Under the pieces are notes generated by a model. It worked only from the letters and a program-made list of their open reading frames with translations. It was not told the origin of the DNA and searched no databases. The position numbers and the translations under genes were made by a program. This document shows positions 25,770-34,488 of a stretch of DNA of 49,765 nt, piece after piece. Origin of the DNA: Bdellovibrionales bacterium (GTDB taxonomy: Bacteria > Bdellovibrionota > Bdellovibrionia > Bdellovibrionales > UBA1609); the NCBI GenBank assembly GCA_007128005.1, contig SKYF01000177.1, forward strand, positions 1 through 49,765, given 5' to 3'. Positions within the stretch are counted from its first letter, which is position 1; each line of letters begins with the position of its first letter.

Positions 25770-26387
25770 CTAGAGAGACTTTGAGATGGCTTCGGAAATT
25801 CGACTGCGAATCACTTGAGCTGAGTCAGATCCCGTCACTTCGCTCGAGGTTGGACCTGCCTGCCCTTGCCCTGCCTCCGCTTTTCTTGTCTCTTTCATTT
25901 CAACCTCTCCCAACTGCGACTCGATCACGGGACTGGGCATAATTTTTTGAGCTTGATCTAGCATGGTCAAGTGAGACTGAATGATGGCCTTTAAATTGTT
26001 TTCAAACTGCATTCTTAAGCGCTTAAGATCATTGATTTCTTGATAGATACGCTTCAAGGAGTCTCGGGCGTCACGGACAATCATCTCCGCTTTCTGATTG
26101 GCATCATTGATAATTAACCGAGCTTCCCGATCTGCATCTGCCTGCAACTTTTCAGACATCTTAGTTGCGGTTGTGATGGTATTCTTCAGAAGGTCGTCTC
26201 TTTCGCGAAAATCGGATATGGTCAATTCTTTTTCACGCAGAGTTTCCCTCAAACTGTTTCTCTCTCTAACCACTGATTCATACTCATCAGCTACACTGCG
26301 CAAAAAATCCATGACCTCATCGCCATCTAGGCCCATCATTTTCCGAGCAAAAGTCTTGTGAGCAATATCTATTGGAGCAATCTTCAT
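25770..26387 (-). CDS. divIVA: DivIVA-family polar/septal scaffold protein
   Basis: A 205-residue coiled-coil protein with the DivIVA N-terminal lipid-binding segment (KIAPIDIAHKTFARKMMGLDGDEVMDFLRSVADEYE) followed by long heptads and a variable Ser/Glu-rich tail. DivIVA senses curved membrane at poles and septa. In Bdellovibrio a DivIVA has been reported to influence progeny morphology (from memory). The ORF track opens at TTG 26393, but ATG 26387 is better placed behind GGGGGGAT. It follows proC, yggS and maf on the same strand, echoing the YggS(YlmE)-DivIVA neighbourhood of Gram-positives. A hairpin lies in the 110-base leader. Confidence 0.93.
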   Translation of the reverse strand: MKIAPIDIAHKTFARKMMGLDGDEVMDFLRSVADEYESVVRERNSLRETLREKELTISDFRERDDLLKNTITTATKMSEKLQADADREARLIINDANQKAEMIVRDARDSLKRIYQEINDLKRLRMQFENNLKAIIQSHLTMLDQAQKIMPSPVIESQLGEVEMKETRKAEAGQGQAGPTSSEVTGSDSAQVIRSRISEAISKSL

Positions 26388-26406
26388 ATTCAATATCCCC
26401 CCGTTT

Positions 26407-26443
26407 ATATCCCTCTCAGCTTAAGTAAGGCTGAGAAGGATAT
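26407..26443 (-). promoter_or_regulatory. Stem-loop in the proC-divIVA gap
   Basis: ATATCC-C-TCTCAGC, a 9-base loop, then GCTGAGA-A-GGATAT pair over 13 bases with a single mismatch. No U-tract follows on either strand, so a processing or leader element ahead of divIVA is more likely than a terminator. Confidence 0.45.
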
Positions 26444-26503
26444 CAAGGCCCTTGGTCGAAGCTGCTCTGAAGTGTGATAGAATCTCGACCACAGCCCCCG
26501 ACC

Positions 26504-27316
26504 TTAGTCCAGTCTGCCAAGCTCCCGATCTCGCATGACAGCTTTTTCAAAGCTAATACGCAGTAGCCTTTCCATCTCTAGCTCCCGAATGGAGTCAAGC
26601 CCAGCAGCCGTCACTCCTTTTTTTGAGACCACCTTATTCTGGAGTTCTTCAATTGTAGTTAAGGGGGTTTCGTGGGCCATCAATGCAGCACCCATAAAGG
26701 TCCCCACCGTCATCCGACGAGCCTCCTCGGAAGAAAAATCGTGGTCCATCAACCAGTCTTGCCAATACTCCATCAGCTCATAAACAAACCCAATGCCACT
26801 GGAACAGGCCACAGTCAGAGCCTCGAAGGCCTCTCCCTCCTCCACAAAAACAATTTCTCCAAGGGGTTTAAACAGATCCTGAGCAAGGGTCTTTAGCCAC
26901 AGGGCCTCCCCTGAGACGCTGCACCCGATGACCGAACGGCGCACTTTGACAGCGGCATTGGGCATAATTCGAATCAACTGATTCACATTGGGAATTAGTT
27001 TTTTCAAGTTCTGTAGACTCACTCCTGCAGCCAGACTCACAACTATGTGAGAGCCATCAAAGCTCGAAGCAATTGGTTCAACAGCAGTCACTAAGTCCTG
27101 AGGTTTTACTCCCAGCAGGATCACCTCGGCTTTGTCTATGAGTTCCTCATTGTTGGCCGCTTTGTGAACTCCGGTTTGCTCCACCAGACGATCCAGTTTT
27201 CCTGCTGAGCGATTGCTCACCCAAATATGCTCGGGCTTGACGCTTGCAGATTCAATGAGGGACCGAATGATCGCCTGGCTCATGTGGCCGGCTCCCAAAA
27301 AACCATAGGTTCTCAT
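26504..27316 (-). CDS. proC: Pyrroline-5-carboxylate reductase
   Basis: Last enzyme of proline synthesis, reducing pyrroline-5-carboxylate with NAD(P)H. The 270 residues match the family. The Rossmann opening is YGFLGAGHMSQAIIRSL, with VSNRSAGKLDRL for cofactor choice, VILLGVKPQDL, LIRIMPNAAVKV, and the C-terminal domain with NKVVSKKGVTAAGLDSIRE, close to the family TSPGGTT region though not identical (SKKGVTAAG). Its ATG overlaps the yggS stop by four bases (ATGA), so the two are translationally coupled, as is common for this pair. Confidence 0.95.
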   Translation of the reverse strand: MRTYGFLGAGHMSQAIIRSLIESASVKPEHIWVSNRSAGKLDRLVEQTGVHKAANNEELIDKAEVILLGVKPQDLVTAVEPIASSFDGSHIVVSLAAGVSLQNLKKLIPNVNQLIRIMPNAAVKVRRSVIGCSVSGEALWLKTLAQDLFKPLGEIVFVEEGEAFEALTVACSSGIGFVYELMEYWQDWLMDHDFSSEEARRMTVGTFMGAALMAHETPLTTIEELQNKVVSKKGVTAAGLDSIRELEMERLLRISFEKAVMRDRELGRLD

Positions 27317-28059
27317 ACTTGCCTCCCCTGCCGCTCGCCCAACAAAATAGACCCCAACCTGACAATTGAGGCCCCCTCTTCAATGGCCACAGCATAGTCC
27401 TGACTTGTACCCATGGACAAGTGAGGAAGTGAGCAGTGAAACTTTACTTCGAGTAGAGACTTTAGCTCTGCCAATCGCTTAAAATAAGGCCTGGAGTTTT
27501 CCGCGGAATCCTGATGAGGAGGCATTGTCATAAGCCCATCTAAGATCAAGTAGGGCGAATCCTTGACTTGCTGGGCTAAACTCTCCAAATCCTGAGGCGA
27601 CACCCCCGCCTTTGAAGGCTCTCCAGATAAATTTACCTCTATGAGAACTCGTTGGCTCTTTGGACTTAGATTTAGATTCGCCTTCGCCATCTGCCTCTCC
27701 AATTCAACAACCAAACTCGGCCGGTCTATTGATTGGATCAGGTGAAATCGTTGGATAACCCTGCTGACTTTATTGCGCTGAAGGTGGCCAATGAAGTGCC
27801 ATTCCAGCTGAGTCACATCGACGGGCACCTCATGAAGCAGCCTTTCCTGTTTTGCGAGAGCCTCCTGGACATAGTTTTCTCCAAAGCAGAGCAATCCCTG
27901 GGCCACAGCCTCTAGAATTGTCTCCACAGGCTGACCCTTGCTGACTGCCAACACCTTCACAGGGTGGTTCCAGTTCTTTGGCCGACGACTCAGAGCGATC
28001 TCAATCTCCCTCTGAACACTCTGCCATCTACTTGCGATAGACTCTCCAGCCCTGCTCAT
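27313..28059 (-). CDS. yggS: YggS/PLPBP-family pyridoxal-phosphate homeostasis protein
   Basis: A 248-residue fold-type III PLP-binding protein that buffers pyridoxal phosphate and affects amino-acid metabolism; it has no known catalytic activity. The PLP lysine is in VLAVSKGQ; other signatures are CFGENYVQEALAK, EWHFIGHLQRNK, SIDRPSLV, GLMTMPPH, and the phosphate-binding LSMGTSQDYAVAIEEGASIVRLGS. Its start lies 32 bases inside the end of maf. Gram-positive relatives (YlmE) sit next to divIVA, as does this gene here, one gene away. Confidence 0.95.
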   Translation of the reverse strand: MSRAGESIASRWQSVQREIEIALSRRPKNWNHPVKVLAVSKGQPVETILEAVAQGLLCFGENYVQEALAKQERLLHEVPVDVTQLEWHFIGHLQRNKVSRVIQRFHLIQSIDRPSLVVELERQMAKANLNLSPKSQRVLIEVNLSGEPSKAGVSPQDLESLAQQVKDSPYLILDGLMTMPPHQDSAENSRPYFKRLAELKSLLEVKFHCSLPHLSMGTSQDYAVAIEEGASIVRLGSILLGERQGRQV

Positions 28060-28624
28060 TGATTGTCCTCTCTAACAGCTCCATGGGTAACCCCACCACA
28101 TTGCTCCAAGATCCCTGAATGGATTCCACAAGATTGCCTCCAAGCCCCTGAATTCCATAAGCCCCGGCCTTATCCAAAGGTTCACCTGTTGCAATGTAGT
28201 CCTGAATTTCTTGCTCAGTCAGAACTTTCATTTGGACTGAAGTCTTGTCCACTCGACCTAGCCTGAGCCCAGTCGGGCCATGCTGAAGACAAATGGCGGT
28301 AAAAACCTGGTGAACACGCCCGGACAAAAGCCCCAAAAACTCTGCCGCTTGAACAGAATCCTGGGGCTTACCCAACAGGCGATCCTTGAAAACGACGGCA
28401 GTATCTGCAGAAAGAAACAAATATCTGTTAGAATTCAACACTTTAACGCTTTGCAGATATGCCTCCAGTTTACTCTCTGCCACAGCCATGAAAGCCTCGG
28501 GCAGATTTAAGTTTTTATCAATTATTTCCGATACTTTTACTGAATCTACTCGGATGTCATAGCCGGCCTCAGTGAGCAACTGATACCGACGAGGAGATTG
28601 GGACAGAAGGAAAATTTGCAGCAT
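28028..28624 (-). CDS. maf: Maf-family nucleotide pyrophosphatase
   Basis: A 198-residue septum-associated nucleoside-triphosphate pyrophosphatase that removes non-canonical nucleotides. Signature elements are FLLSQSPRRYQLLTEAGYDI (usually LASxSPRRxxLL), a central FLSADTAVVFKDRLLGKPQD with the catalytic Asp, and VHQVFTAICL and KAGAYGIQGLGGNLVESIQGSWSNVVGLP. Which Maf subtype (dTTP/UTP or m7GTP) is not certain. It diverges from tadC, just 30 bases between starts, so one or both promoters must lie inside coding sequence. It leads the maf-yggS-proC-divIVA series. Confidence 0.93.
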   Translation of the reverse strand: MLQIFLLSQSPRRYQLLTEAGYDIRVDSVKVSEIIDKNLNLPEAFMAVAESKLEAYLQSVKVLNSNRYLFLSADTAVVFKDRLLGKPQDSVQAAEFLGLLSGRVHQVFTAICLQHGPTGLRLGRVDKTSVQMKVLTEQEIQDYIATGEPLDKAGAYGIQGLGGNLVESIQGSWSNVVGLPMELLERTINEQGWRVYRK

Positions 28625-28654
28625 GGCAGAGGATAAAACACGAGAAAGTAAAAA

Positions 28655-29563
28655 ATGTTAAGCTTTGAATTCATTATCTTAATCAGTGGCCTGGCCTTGG
28701 CTGGATTCAGCGTGTACCTGTTCACCACGGCGGTCTTTACCAACGATGCCGACAGCGAAGCCTTGGCCTGGGCTTCAGGGGACGAGCCCAAGCCCTCTAA
28801 GTCTCCCATTATCAATTTTTCCCGCAGCCTAGTTCACAACTTCACTCTGCAACATGCTCAGAAAATAAAAAGTCCCCGGTATCGCTCCAAGGTGCAAAAA
28901 ACGATCCTCACCGCTGGTCTGAGCCAAGAACTCAACGTAGATGAATACATTGGCCTCCAAATTCTCTGGGGAGTCATGGCACCGATCTTCTTTGTAATTA
29001 TCAATTTTGCTCTTAGTCTCAATTTGCCTCTGTTTCTTATTCTAGCCATGATTCCTCTAGGAATCTTCTTTCCCTCTTTTTATTGCTCTGGACATCGCAA
29101 ACAGCGCTACACCTCTGTCGTATCAGACTTGCCTTTTTTCACTGATCTCCTGGCTCTCTCCACCGAGGCCGGCCTGGATTTTATCAACTCCATTCAGCGC
29201 ATTGTGGAAAAAGCAGAAAGCAGCGTTTTGGCCGAAGAATTTTACATCGTCTTGAAAGACATAAAACTCGGCTCATCTCGTGCGGAGGCCCTCAAAGGCC
29301 TTGCCCAGCGTCTTCACATTCCTGAAATCACAAGTTTTGTAGCCGTCATCATAGATGCCGATCAGACGGGTGCACCCATAGCACGAGTCCTTAAGGATCA
29401 GTCGGAACAAATGCGTCTTGAACGCCTAGTTCGGGCAGAGCGCGCAGGAGCCAAGGCCTCCCAGCTTATGCTACTGCCCATGATCGCCTTTATTGTCCCG
29501 GCTGTGATGATTGCAGTCTTTGCGCCCTTGGCCTTGAGTTTTTTATCCGGAGGTGGTGGCTGA
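28655..29563 (+). CDS. tadC: TadC-like inner-membrane platform protein (GspF domain)
   Basis: A 302-residue membrane protein with one N-terminal helix, a pair of central helices (LQILWGVMAPIFFVIINFALSL; LPLFLILAMIPLGIFFPSFY), a cytoplasmic GspF/T2SSF domain (PFFTDLLALSTEAGLDFINSIQRIVEKAE, EALKGLAQRLHIPEITSFVAVIIDADQTGAPIARVLKDQSEQMR) and a C-terminal helix. TadC works with TadB as the platform of Tad/Flp pili. No TadA ATPase, TadB, secretin or pilin is in the window, so the rest must be elsewhere. It begins a plus-strand operon with DUF192 and FHA genes (one-base and 14-base overlaps). Confidence 0.9.
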   Translation: MLSFEFIILISGLALAGFSVYLFTTAVFTNDADSEALAWASGDEPKPSKSPIINFSRSLVHNFTLQHAQKIKSPRYRSKVQKTILTAGLSQELNVDEYIGLQILWGVMAPIFFVIINFALSLNLPLFLILAMIPLGIFFPSFYCSGHRKQRYTSVVSDLPFFTDLLALSTEAGLDFINSIQRIVEKAESSVLAEEFYIVLKDIKLGSSRAEALKGLAQRLHIPEITSFVAVIIDADQTGAPIARVLKDQSEQMRLERLVRAERAGAKASQLMLLPMIAFIVPAVMIAVFAPLALSFLSGGGG

Positions 29564-29910
29564 TGGCTAGGCTTATTAACCTCACCCAAAAGCAAACTCT
29601 GGCCGGCTCAGTTCTCAAAGCACGAAGTCTGTGGTCGCGTATGAAGGGCCTGTTGGGAAGAGACTCTCTGGGACCCTCTGAAACCATGTGGATTGCCCCT
29701 TGTTCAAGTATTCACACTTATTTTATGCGCTTTCCCATCGATGTGATCTTTGTCGACCGAAAACTCAGAGTGAAAGCTTATTATTTTAATGTCCCCCCAG
29801 GCAAAACCATTTGGCCCAGATGGGGATACCATTCCGTTTTTGAGTTCCAAGCTGGAGCCTTAATAGAGGCTCACATCCAAAAAGGAGATCAACTCCATGT
29901 GGAGGATTAG
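29563..29910 (+). CDS. DUF192 protein
   Basis: A 115-residue member of the DUF192 family (KARSLWSRMKGLLGRDSL, MWIAPCSSIHTYFMRFPIDVIFVD, then the closing EFQAGALIEAHIQKGDQL). The family forms a small beta-barrel of unknown biochemical role. It usually carries an N-terminal signal peptide; this one does not and should be cytoplasmic. It overlaps the tadC stop by one base (TGATG) and its own end overlaps the first FHA gene by 14 bases, so all three are probably translated together. DUF192 genes next to Tad loci occur in related bacteria (from memory), hinting at a role with the pilus. Confidence 0.9.
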   Translation: MARLINLTQKQTLAGSVLKARSLWSRMKGLLGRDSLGPSETMWIAPCSSIHTYFMRFPIDVIFVDRKLRVKAYYFNVPPGKTIWPRWGYHSVFEFQAGALIEAHIQKGDQLHVED

Positions 29911-31555
29911 AGTGCTCACCGGCCCAATGGCCGGAAAAGCCTTTGAGCTAAAGAGCGGCACCAATGTCCTTGGTCGGGCAGCCTCTTGTGATGTGGTTTT
30001 GAACGACAAAGGCATCTCAAAAGAGCATGCTAAAATTGATGTCTTAGACGATAAAATAATTCTCAGTGATCTGAACTCACGCAATGGAACCTTTATCAAT
30101 GGAATCAAAATCAAATCCCAGCGAGTTCATGAAGAGGACAAAATTGCCTTCTTTAATATGATCTGTGACCTCAAAAAACATGAGAATGTACGCGCCTTAA
30201 GTCCATCTGTAAGAGCACCCACCAGCTCACCACAATTGTCACACCAACCTGACTCCTTAAACCGCGTTTATATGCAACAGGCCGCTTTTGATCTTCAGTC
30301 GCCCCCCCCTCAAGATATGGGATATTCGTCCCAGGCAGAAGATCCAGGCGCAGACTCCGCCCCTCCCATCAAGGGCAATCAGTTGGCTGACTTTCCTAAG
30401 CTAGCCCAAAGCTATATTGAGAATGTTGCTCTGCCAGGAGTGTATCGTTTAGCAGAAGTGATGGAATTTCGCTGGGTACTTATGCTCTTTATGATTGCCT
30501 TTATTCTACTTGTGACCTCTCTGTCTTCTTTACCCCTTATGCGTATCCTCAAAGCCAGCATTGAGCAGGAGAGCCAGCGCCGAGCTATGACGATTGCTCG
30601 GAACCTGGCCCAATTTAACGCCGGAGCAATCCGAGAAGGGCAACTCACCGGGACTTCTGTCAACATCGCCACAAGAGAGGTTGGGGTCGATGCGGCCCTT
30701 ATCATCTCCAGCTCAGACGGAAGTGTGATTGCGCCGGCCAACCGGGCTGCTAAATATCCGGACTTGCCCTTTGTCCACGAAGCCCGTCGTCTGGGACAAG
30801 AGTCGGTTGAACAGATAGATAGCTCAACCATTGGAGCCATCGTACCCATAGATGCATTTAACCCTGAAACAGGTGCGCGAGGAGTCATTGCCTATGCCGT
30901 TGTTATCTATAATATGGGCTCTTTGGCCGTAGATGATAGGCAGACCATAAGTCTATTTATTCAGACGTTTTTTATAGCGGTTGTGGTGGGCTCTATTCTA
31001 TTTTTTCTGCTCTTTAAGCTGATGGAGTTCCCCTTAAGAAGTCTTAACTCCCAGTTGAGTGTAGCGTTAAGGGATAAAACAGACAATCTCTCGGTAGATT
31101 ACCAGTTCCCAGCCCTGCAGGAGCTTATTTCGAATATCAATAGTCTTCTCAATAGGACCTTTTTTGGCGCAGAAAATGACGGTAGCTCCGCAGCTATCCA
31201 GGAAAAAGACCGCAGCCTCGAGCTACAAAACACTGTGGATGTCATAGGCTACCCAGCAATTGGCATTGACGCAGAAACACTGACAGTTAGACACATAAAC
31301 CAAGCCTTCGAAGAAAGAACTGCACAGAGCCTCTCGCATCTTTTACATATGCCTCTGGCCAACATCACTGACCAAGCTCTACAGCTCAGCCTGAGAGACC
31401 TGGCCGATCAAGTCACTCAAAATCCAGACCAAATATCTAGCAATGATTTGGAAATTGGAGGGGAAAATCAGCAGATTTTAGCTTACGGAGTGTGGGGAGG
31501 CACAAAGCTAGCTTATATACTCATGATCATTGTGCCAAAGGCGGGGGAGGACTGA
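29897..31555 (+). CDS. FHA-domain transmembrane sensor-like protein
   Basis: A 552-residue inner-membrane protein. A cytoplasmic FHA domain (about 5-95) has all phosphothreonine-binding residues: GRAASCDVVL, GISKEHAKI, DLNSRNGTFING. After a linker rich in Pro/Ser/Gln come TM1 (193-214), a periplasmic sensor-like domain (215-350), TM2 (354-376) and a cytoplasmic part with a PAS-like segment (435-520: VIGYPAIGIDAETLTVRHINQAFEE). There is no kinase, cyclase or HTH domain, so its output must be by protein contact. ATG 29897 follows AAAGGAG. It is the first of three consecutive FHA genes. Confidence 0.85.
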   Translation: MWRIRVLTGPMAGKAFELKSGTNVLGRAASCDVVLNDKGISKEHAKIDVLDDKIILSDLNSRNGTFINGIKIKSQRVHEEDKIAFFNMICDLKKHENVRALSPSVRAPTSSPQLSHQPDSLNRVYMQQAAFDLQSPPPQDMGYSSQAEDPGADSAPPIKGNQLADFPKLAQSYIENVALPGVYRLAEVMEFRWVLMLFMIAFILLVTSLSSLPLMRILKASIEQESQRRAMTIARNLAQFNAGAIREGQLTGTSVNIATREVGVDAALIISSSDGSVIAPANRAAKYPDLPFVHEARRLGQESVEQIDSSTIGAIVPIDAFNPETGARGVIAYAVVIYNMGSLAVDDRQTISLFIQTFFIAVVVGSILFFLLFKLMEFPLRSLNSQLSVALRDKTDNLSVDYQFPALQELISNINSLLNRTFFGAENDGSSAAIQEKDRSLELQNTVDVIGYPAIGIDAETLTVRHINQAFEERTAQSLSHLLHMPLANITDQALQLSLRDLADQVTQNPDQISSNDLEIGGENQQILAYGVWGGTKLAYILMIIVPKAGED

Positions 31556-31556
31556 T

Positions 31557-32501
31557 ATGGGCCATCCTGCCTTAGCACAAATTCCTACCCTTGAGTACAG
31601 TCTGAGGATCAGTGCTGGGCCCGAGAAGGGGAGCGTCTACAAAATCGTCTCCGCTCAAGTATCTATTGGGAGGGATTCTGAAAATGATATCGCCCTAACT
31701 AATGACAAGAAATGCAGCCGAAAGCATGCAGTTATCTCAATCGCAGCCGATGGGTCCATACAGATTCAAAACGTCAGTGACCGCAACAAGCTGTTTGTTG
31801 ATGGCCAAGTCACCACCTCACGGCCCCTACGCAACGGATCAAAGATTCAAGTCGGAGATACTGAGCTCTCACTGCATATTCAGATCAAAGCATCCAACAA
31901 GAACCTTGCGGCCCCGGCCTCAAGACGTCCTATTGCGGGAAAAGCCTCAAAGTCTGCCTCTTCACTGAACCCAGCCCGCATCTTTCTAATCCTCTTCCTA
32001 CTCGCTTTTTTTACGATGCTGCTCACTGACGGCCCCTCAAATGAAGATACCCCAGTAGACCTTCGTACTCGCGAAGACATCGAAGCAGAGATTCAGCTCA
32101 CTCGGGAGTTGAAACAAAAAGCTGAGGAACAGCGCCGCCAACCTCGTCAAGGGGATCCTCTCACTCTCAAAGAAGCTCGGGCCAATTACGTTAAGGGGTT
32201 TCGGGATTACCAGGCCGGACAGTATGAGCGGGCAATAAAAGGATTTCAGGCCTGCCTGGCCCTTGATCCAGAACATGTTCTGTGTCAACGCTACCTGCTC
32301 TTATCCCAGAGAAAGTTCAACGAGTTGGTTCAATATCACGTGGTGTTGGGGCGAAGATATCGAGACCAAGGCCAGTATGCGGCCTGTTCCTCGGCCTTTA
32401 GAAACGTCATGGCCATGGTCAAAGACCAGAACAGTGATATCTACCGCGAAGCAAAAGCCAACTTTGATGCCTGTCGAGCACAGATCGCGGAGAGGTTCTG
32501 A
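31557..32501 (+). CDS. FHA-TM-TPR-like protein
   Basis: A 314-residue protein. I start it at ATG 31557, which follows GGGGGAGG, not the ORF-track TTG at 31530. Its FHA domain (about 13-110) keeps GRDSENDIALTNDKKCSRKH, but the NG loop is altered to DRNKLFVDG. A single TM helix (141-157) follows, then a charged helical linker and a TPR-like helical region (about 190-310: ARANYVKGFRDYQAGQYERAIKGFQACLALDPEH). The FHA is predicted cytoplasmic and the TPR region periplasmic. It overlaps the next gene by one base. A scaffold role is inferred. Confidence 0.82.
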   Translation: MGHPALAQIPTLEYSLRISAGPEKGSVYKIVSAQVSIGRDSENDIALTNDKKCSRKHAVISIAADGSIQIQNVSDRNKLFVDGQVTTSRPLRNGSKIQVGDTELSLHIQIKASNKNLAAPASRRPIAGKASKSASSLNPARIFLILFLLAFFTMLLTDGPSNEDTPVDLRTREDIEAEIQLTRELKQKAEEQRRQPRQGDPLTLKEARANYVKGFRDYQAGQYERAIKGFQACLALDPEHVLCQRYLLLSQRKFNELVQYHVVLGRRYRDQGQYAACSSAFRNVMAMVKDQNSDIYREAKANFDACRAQIAERF

Positions 32502-34477
32502 TGGGTCGACTCAAGGTTTTTAAAAGTGGCTATGAGTTTATCCAGGTTGAGTTGATCTCAGGAAACAAATATGTCGCCGGTCGATCCAAAGACTGTGAGA
32601 TCGTCTTGGAAAAAGATAAGGGCATCTCACGAAGGCACATTCAAATATGGGAGGAAAATGGAATATGGTCTGTTCAATTACTTTCCCAGTATGGAGCTTT
32701 GATTTATGAGGATCAGCCTGTAGAAGCTCTAGACCTTTATGACGGCTGTGTTTTTTCCTCTCCCCCCTATGAATTTCACTACCTAGCTGATAAGCATATC
32801 GCCGCAGAACCCGAAGCCCCTGTGGCCACTCAGCAAACAGAACTACTCGGGGGGGAGACTGAAGTCACTTCTCCGGGCATCAGCCACCTTGTGCCTTTTT
32901 TAAAGATCTATCTCCCTAGCGGACACAAGGAAACTCTTCAGCTTGAGGGCAGCCTGTGGACTGCGGGCAGAGACCCCAGCTGCGAAATCCATGTCCCAGT
33001 TGAACACCTCAGTCGTCGTCATTTTGACCTCACTCAAACCAACGAGGGCTTCTTTCTCACCGATCTAGGTAGCTCCAATGGCACACTTGTCAACGGGAAT
33101 TTGGCTCCCGCTCACGAACCTATAGGCATCCAAAGTGGAGATGTCATCACCATAATGGACGTCCGCATTGAATTTCAGGTTAGAGATACCAGTTTTGAAG
33201 ACAAACTTCAGGCTGCGGTGGATCCCTCAGTCTTTGAAGCTGTGGAATCTGCATCCTTATCACCCGAGTCCTCTGACAGCAAAGCCCTCTCCCTGTCTCA
33301 CTCTCCACAGGCCTTGGTTCTTCCCGACTTCCTGGTTCCTGCCGACGCAGGGCCGGATTATCCATTGGATTTTCCCTCCGGAGGAGCCGTCAAGGTCCAT
33401 CAAGGGCCTCTGGGTTTTTGGCATCGATTGGACAAGAATCAAAAAATACGTGTCGTTTTGATTGCTCTTCTCCCATTGGTTCTCTTCCTGCTTTTCAGTG
33501 AACCTAAAAAGGAGGAACGGATAGACCTCCCTTCTCTCCCACGAGAGTTTGACCACTTGACAGATGAACAAAAAAATCTCGTTATTGACCTGTATCGCCT
33601 CGCCCAAAGGCAGTTCCAAAGCCGAGATTTTGAGCTCTGCCTCGTTGAGCTTAGAAAGCTTCACGATGTGATTCCAAGTTATTTGGAATCCAAGATCCTA
33701 GAACAAAACTGTCGCACAGGCTGGGACATGCAGCAGAGAGAAATTGAGCGAAGGAGAGAACTTGAGCGCCTGCGCCGAATCGAAGCCCAAGTCAAGGACT
33801 TGACTCAGGCTTGCGCCCAACAGATCACCCGCACTACCACTACCGATGAGATTCGACGCTGCCTGAGAGAAGCCATTGAACTCTCCCCTGAAAATCCAGG
33901 CATCTGGGAGCTCATTCAACAGGTAGAGGCAGAGCAGGAGAGAAGAGAGCAAGAACAGCAAAACCAGGCCCTGAGACAGCAGCGATTTCGAGCCGGTCAG
34001 TCCATACTTTCCAGGGCCCGAAGCCTAAGAGAACAGGGCCAAGCACTGAGAGCTATCGCCGAGTACGAAAAATTCGTCAACGGAAACTACCCAGACCTCA
34101 ACAATAGCCTCCCAGCTGCACGATCTGAGCTTTCTCAATTGCAAACTCAGCTGAACCAGAACCTCAGTAGTCTTATTCAACAATGCCAACAGCAGTTGGG
34201 GGCAGAAAACTATCGCGAGGCCATTATGACCTGCCGTAGAGCCCAGCAACTAGCACCTCAAAATACACAGGCCAGAAACCTTATCCAACAGGCCATGAAT
34301 CGGCTCAGACAAAAAATGCAACCTATTTACCAAAAGAGCGTTATCGAAGAAGACATTGGCAATGTGGATGCTGCCAAAGCCATGTGGCAGGAAATCCGAG
34401 AAAAGAGCATCCCCGGTGAGGATTATTACGACAGGGCGACCAATAAACTCAGACAGTACAAACTGATTTTTGACTAG
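32501..34477 (+). CDS. Double-FHA, TM and TPR-like helical protein
   Basis: A 658-residue protein with two FHA domains. The first (about 5-95) keeps GRSKDCEIVL and GISRRH but has lost the Asn loop (LLSQYGALIYED). The second (about 132-228) is complete (GRDPSCEIHV, LSRRHF, SSNGTLVNG). A TM helix lies at 317-333. The C-terminal 320 residues are Gln/Arg-rich TPR-like helical repeats (LIQQCQQQLGAENYREAIMTCRRAQQLAPQNTQ). Pairing one intact and one degenerate FHA suggests one site reads phosphothreonine and the other is structural. It is coupled to the FHA-TPR gene upstream. Confidence 0.84.
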   Translation: MGRLKVFKSGYEFIQVELISGNKYVAGRSKDCEIVLEKDKGISRRHIQIWEENGIWSVQLLSQYGALIYEDQPVEALDLYDGCVFSSPPYEFHYLADKHIAAEPEAPVATQQTELLGGETEVTSPGISHLVPFLKIYLPSGHKETLQLEGSLWTAGRDPSCEIHVPVEHLSRRHFDLTQTNEGFFLTDLGSSNGTLVNGNLAPAHEPIGIQSGDVITIMDVRIEFQVRDTSFEDKLQAAVDPSVFEAVESASLSPESSDSKALSLSHSPQALVLPDFLVPADAGPDYPLDFPSGGAVKVHQGPLGFWHRLDKNQKIRVVLIALLPLVLFLLFSEPKKEERIDLPSLPREFDHLTDEQKNLVIDLYRLAQRQFQSRDFELCLVELRKLHDVIPSYLESKILEQNCRTGWDMQQREIERRRELERLRRIEAQVKDLTQACAQQITRTTTTDEIRRCLREAIELSPENPGIWELIQQVEAEQERREQEQQNQALRQQRFRAGQSILSRARSLREQGQALRAIAEYEKFVNGNYPDLNNSLPAARSELSQLQTQLNQNLSSLIQQCQQQLGAENYREAIMTCRRAQQLAPQNTQARNLIQQAMNRLRQKMQPIYQKSVIEEDIGNVDAAKAMWQEIREKSIPGEDYYDRATNKLRQYKLIFD

Positions 34478-34488
34478 GAGGCCTAAAA

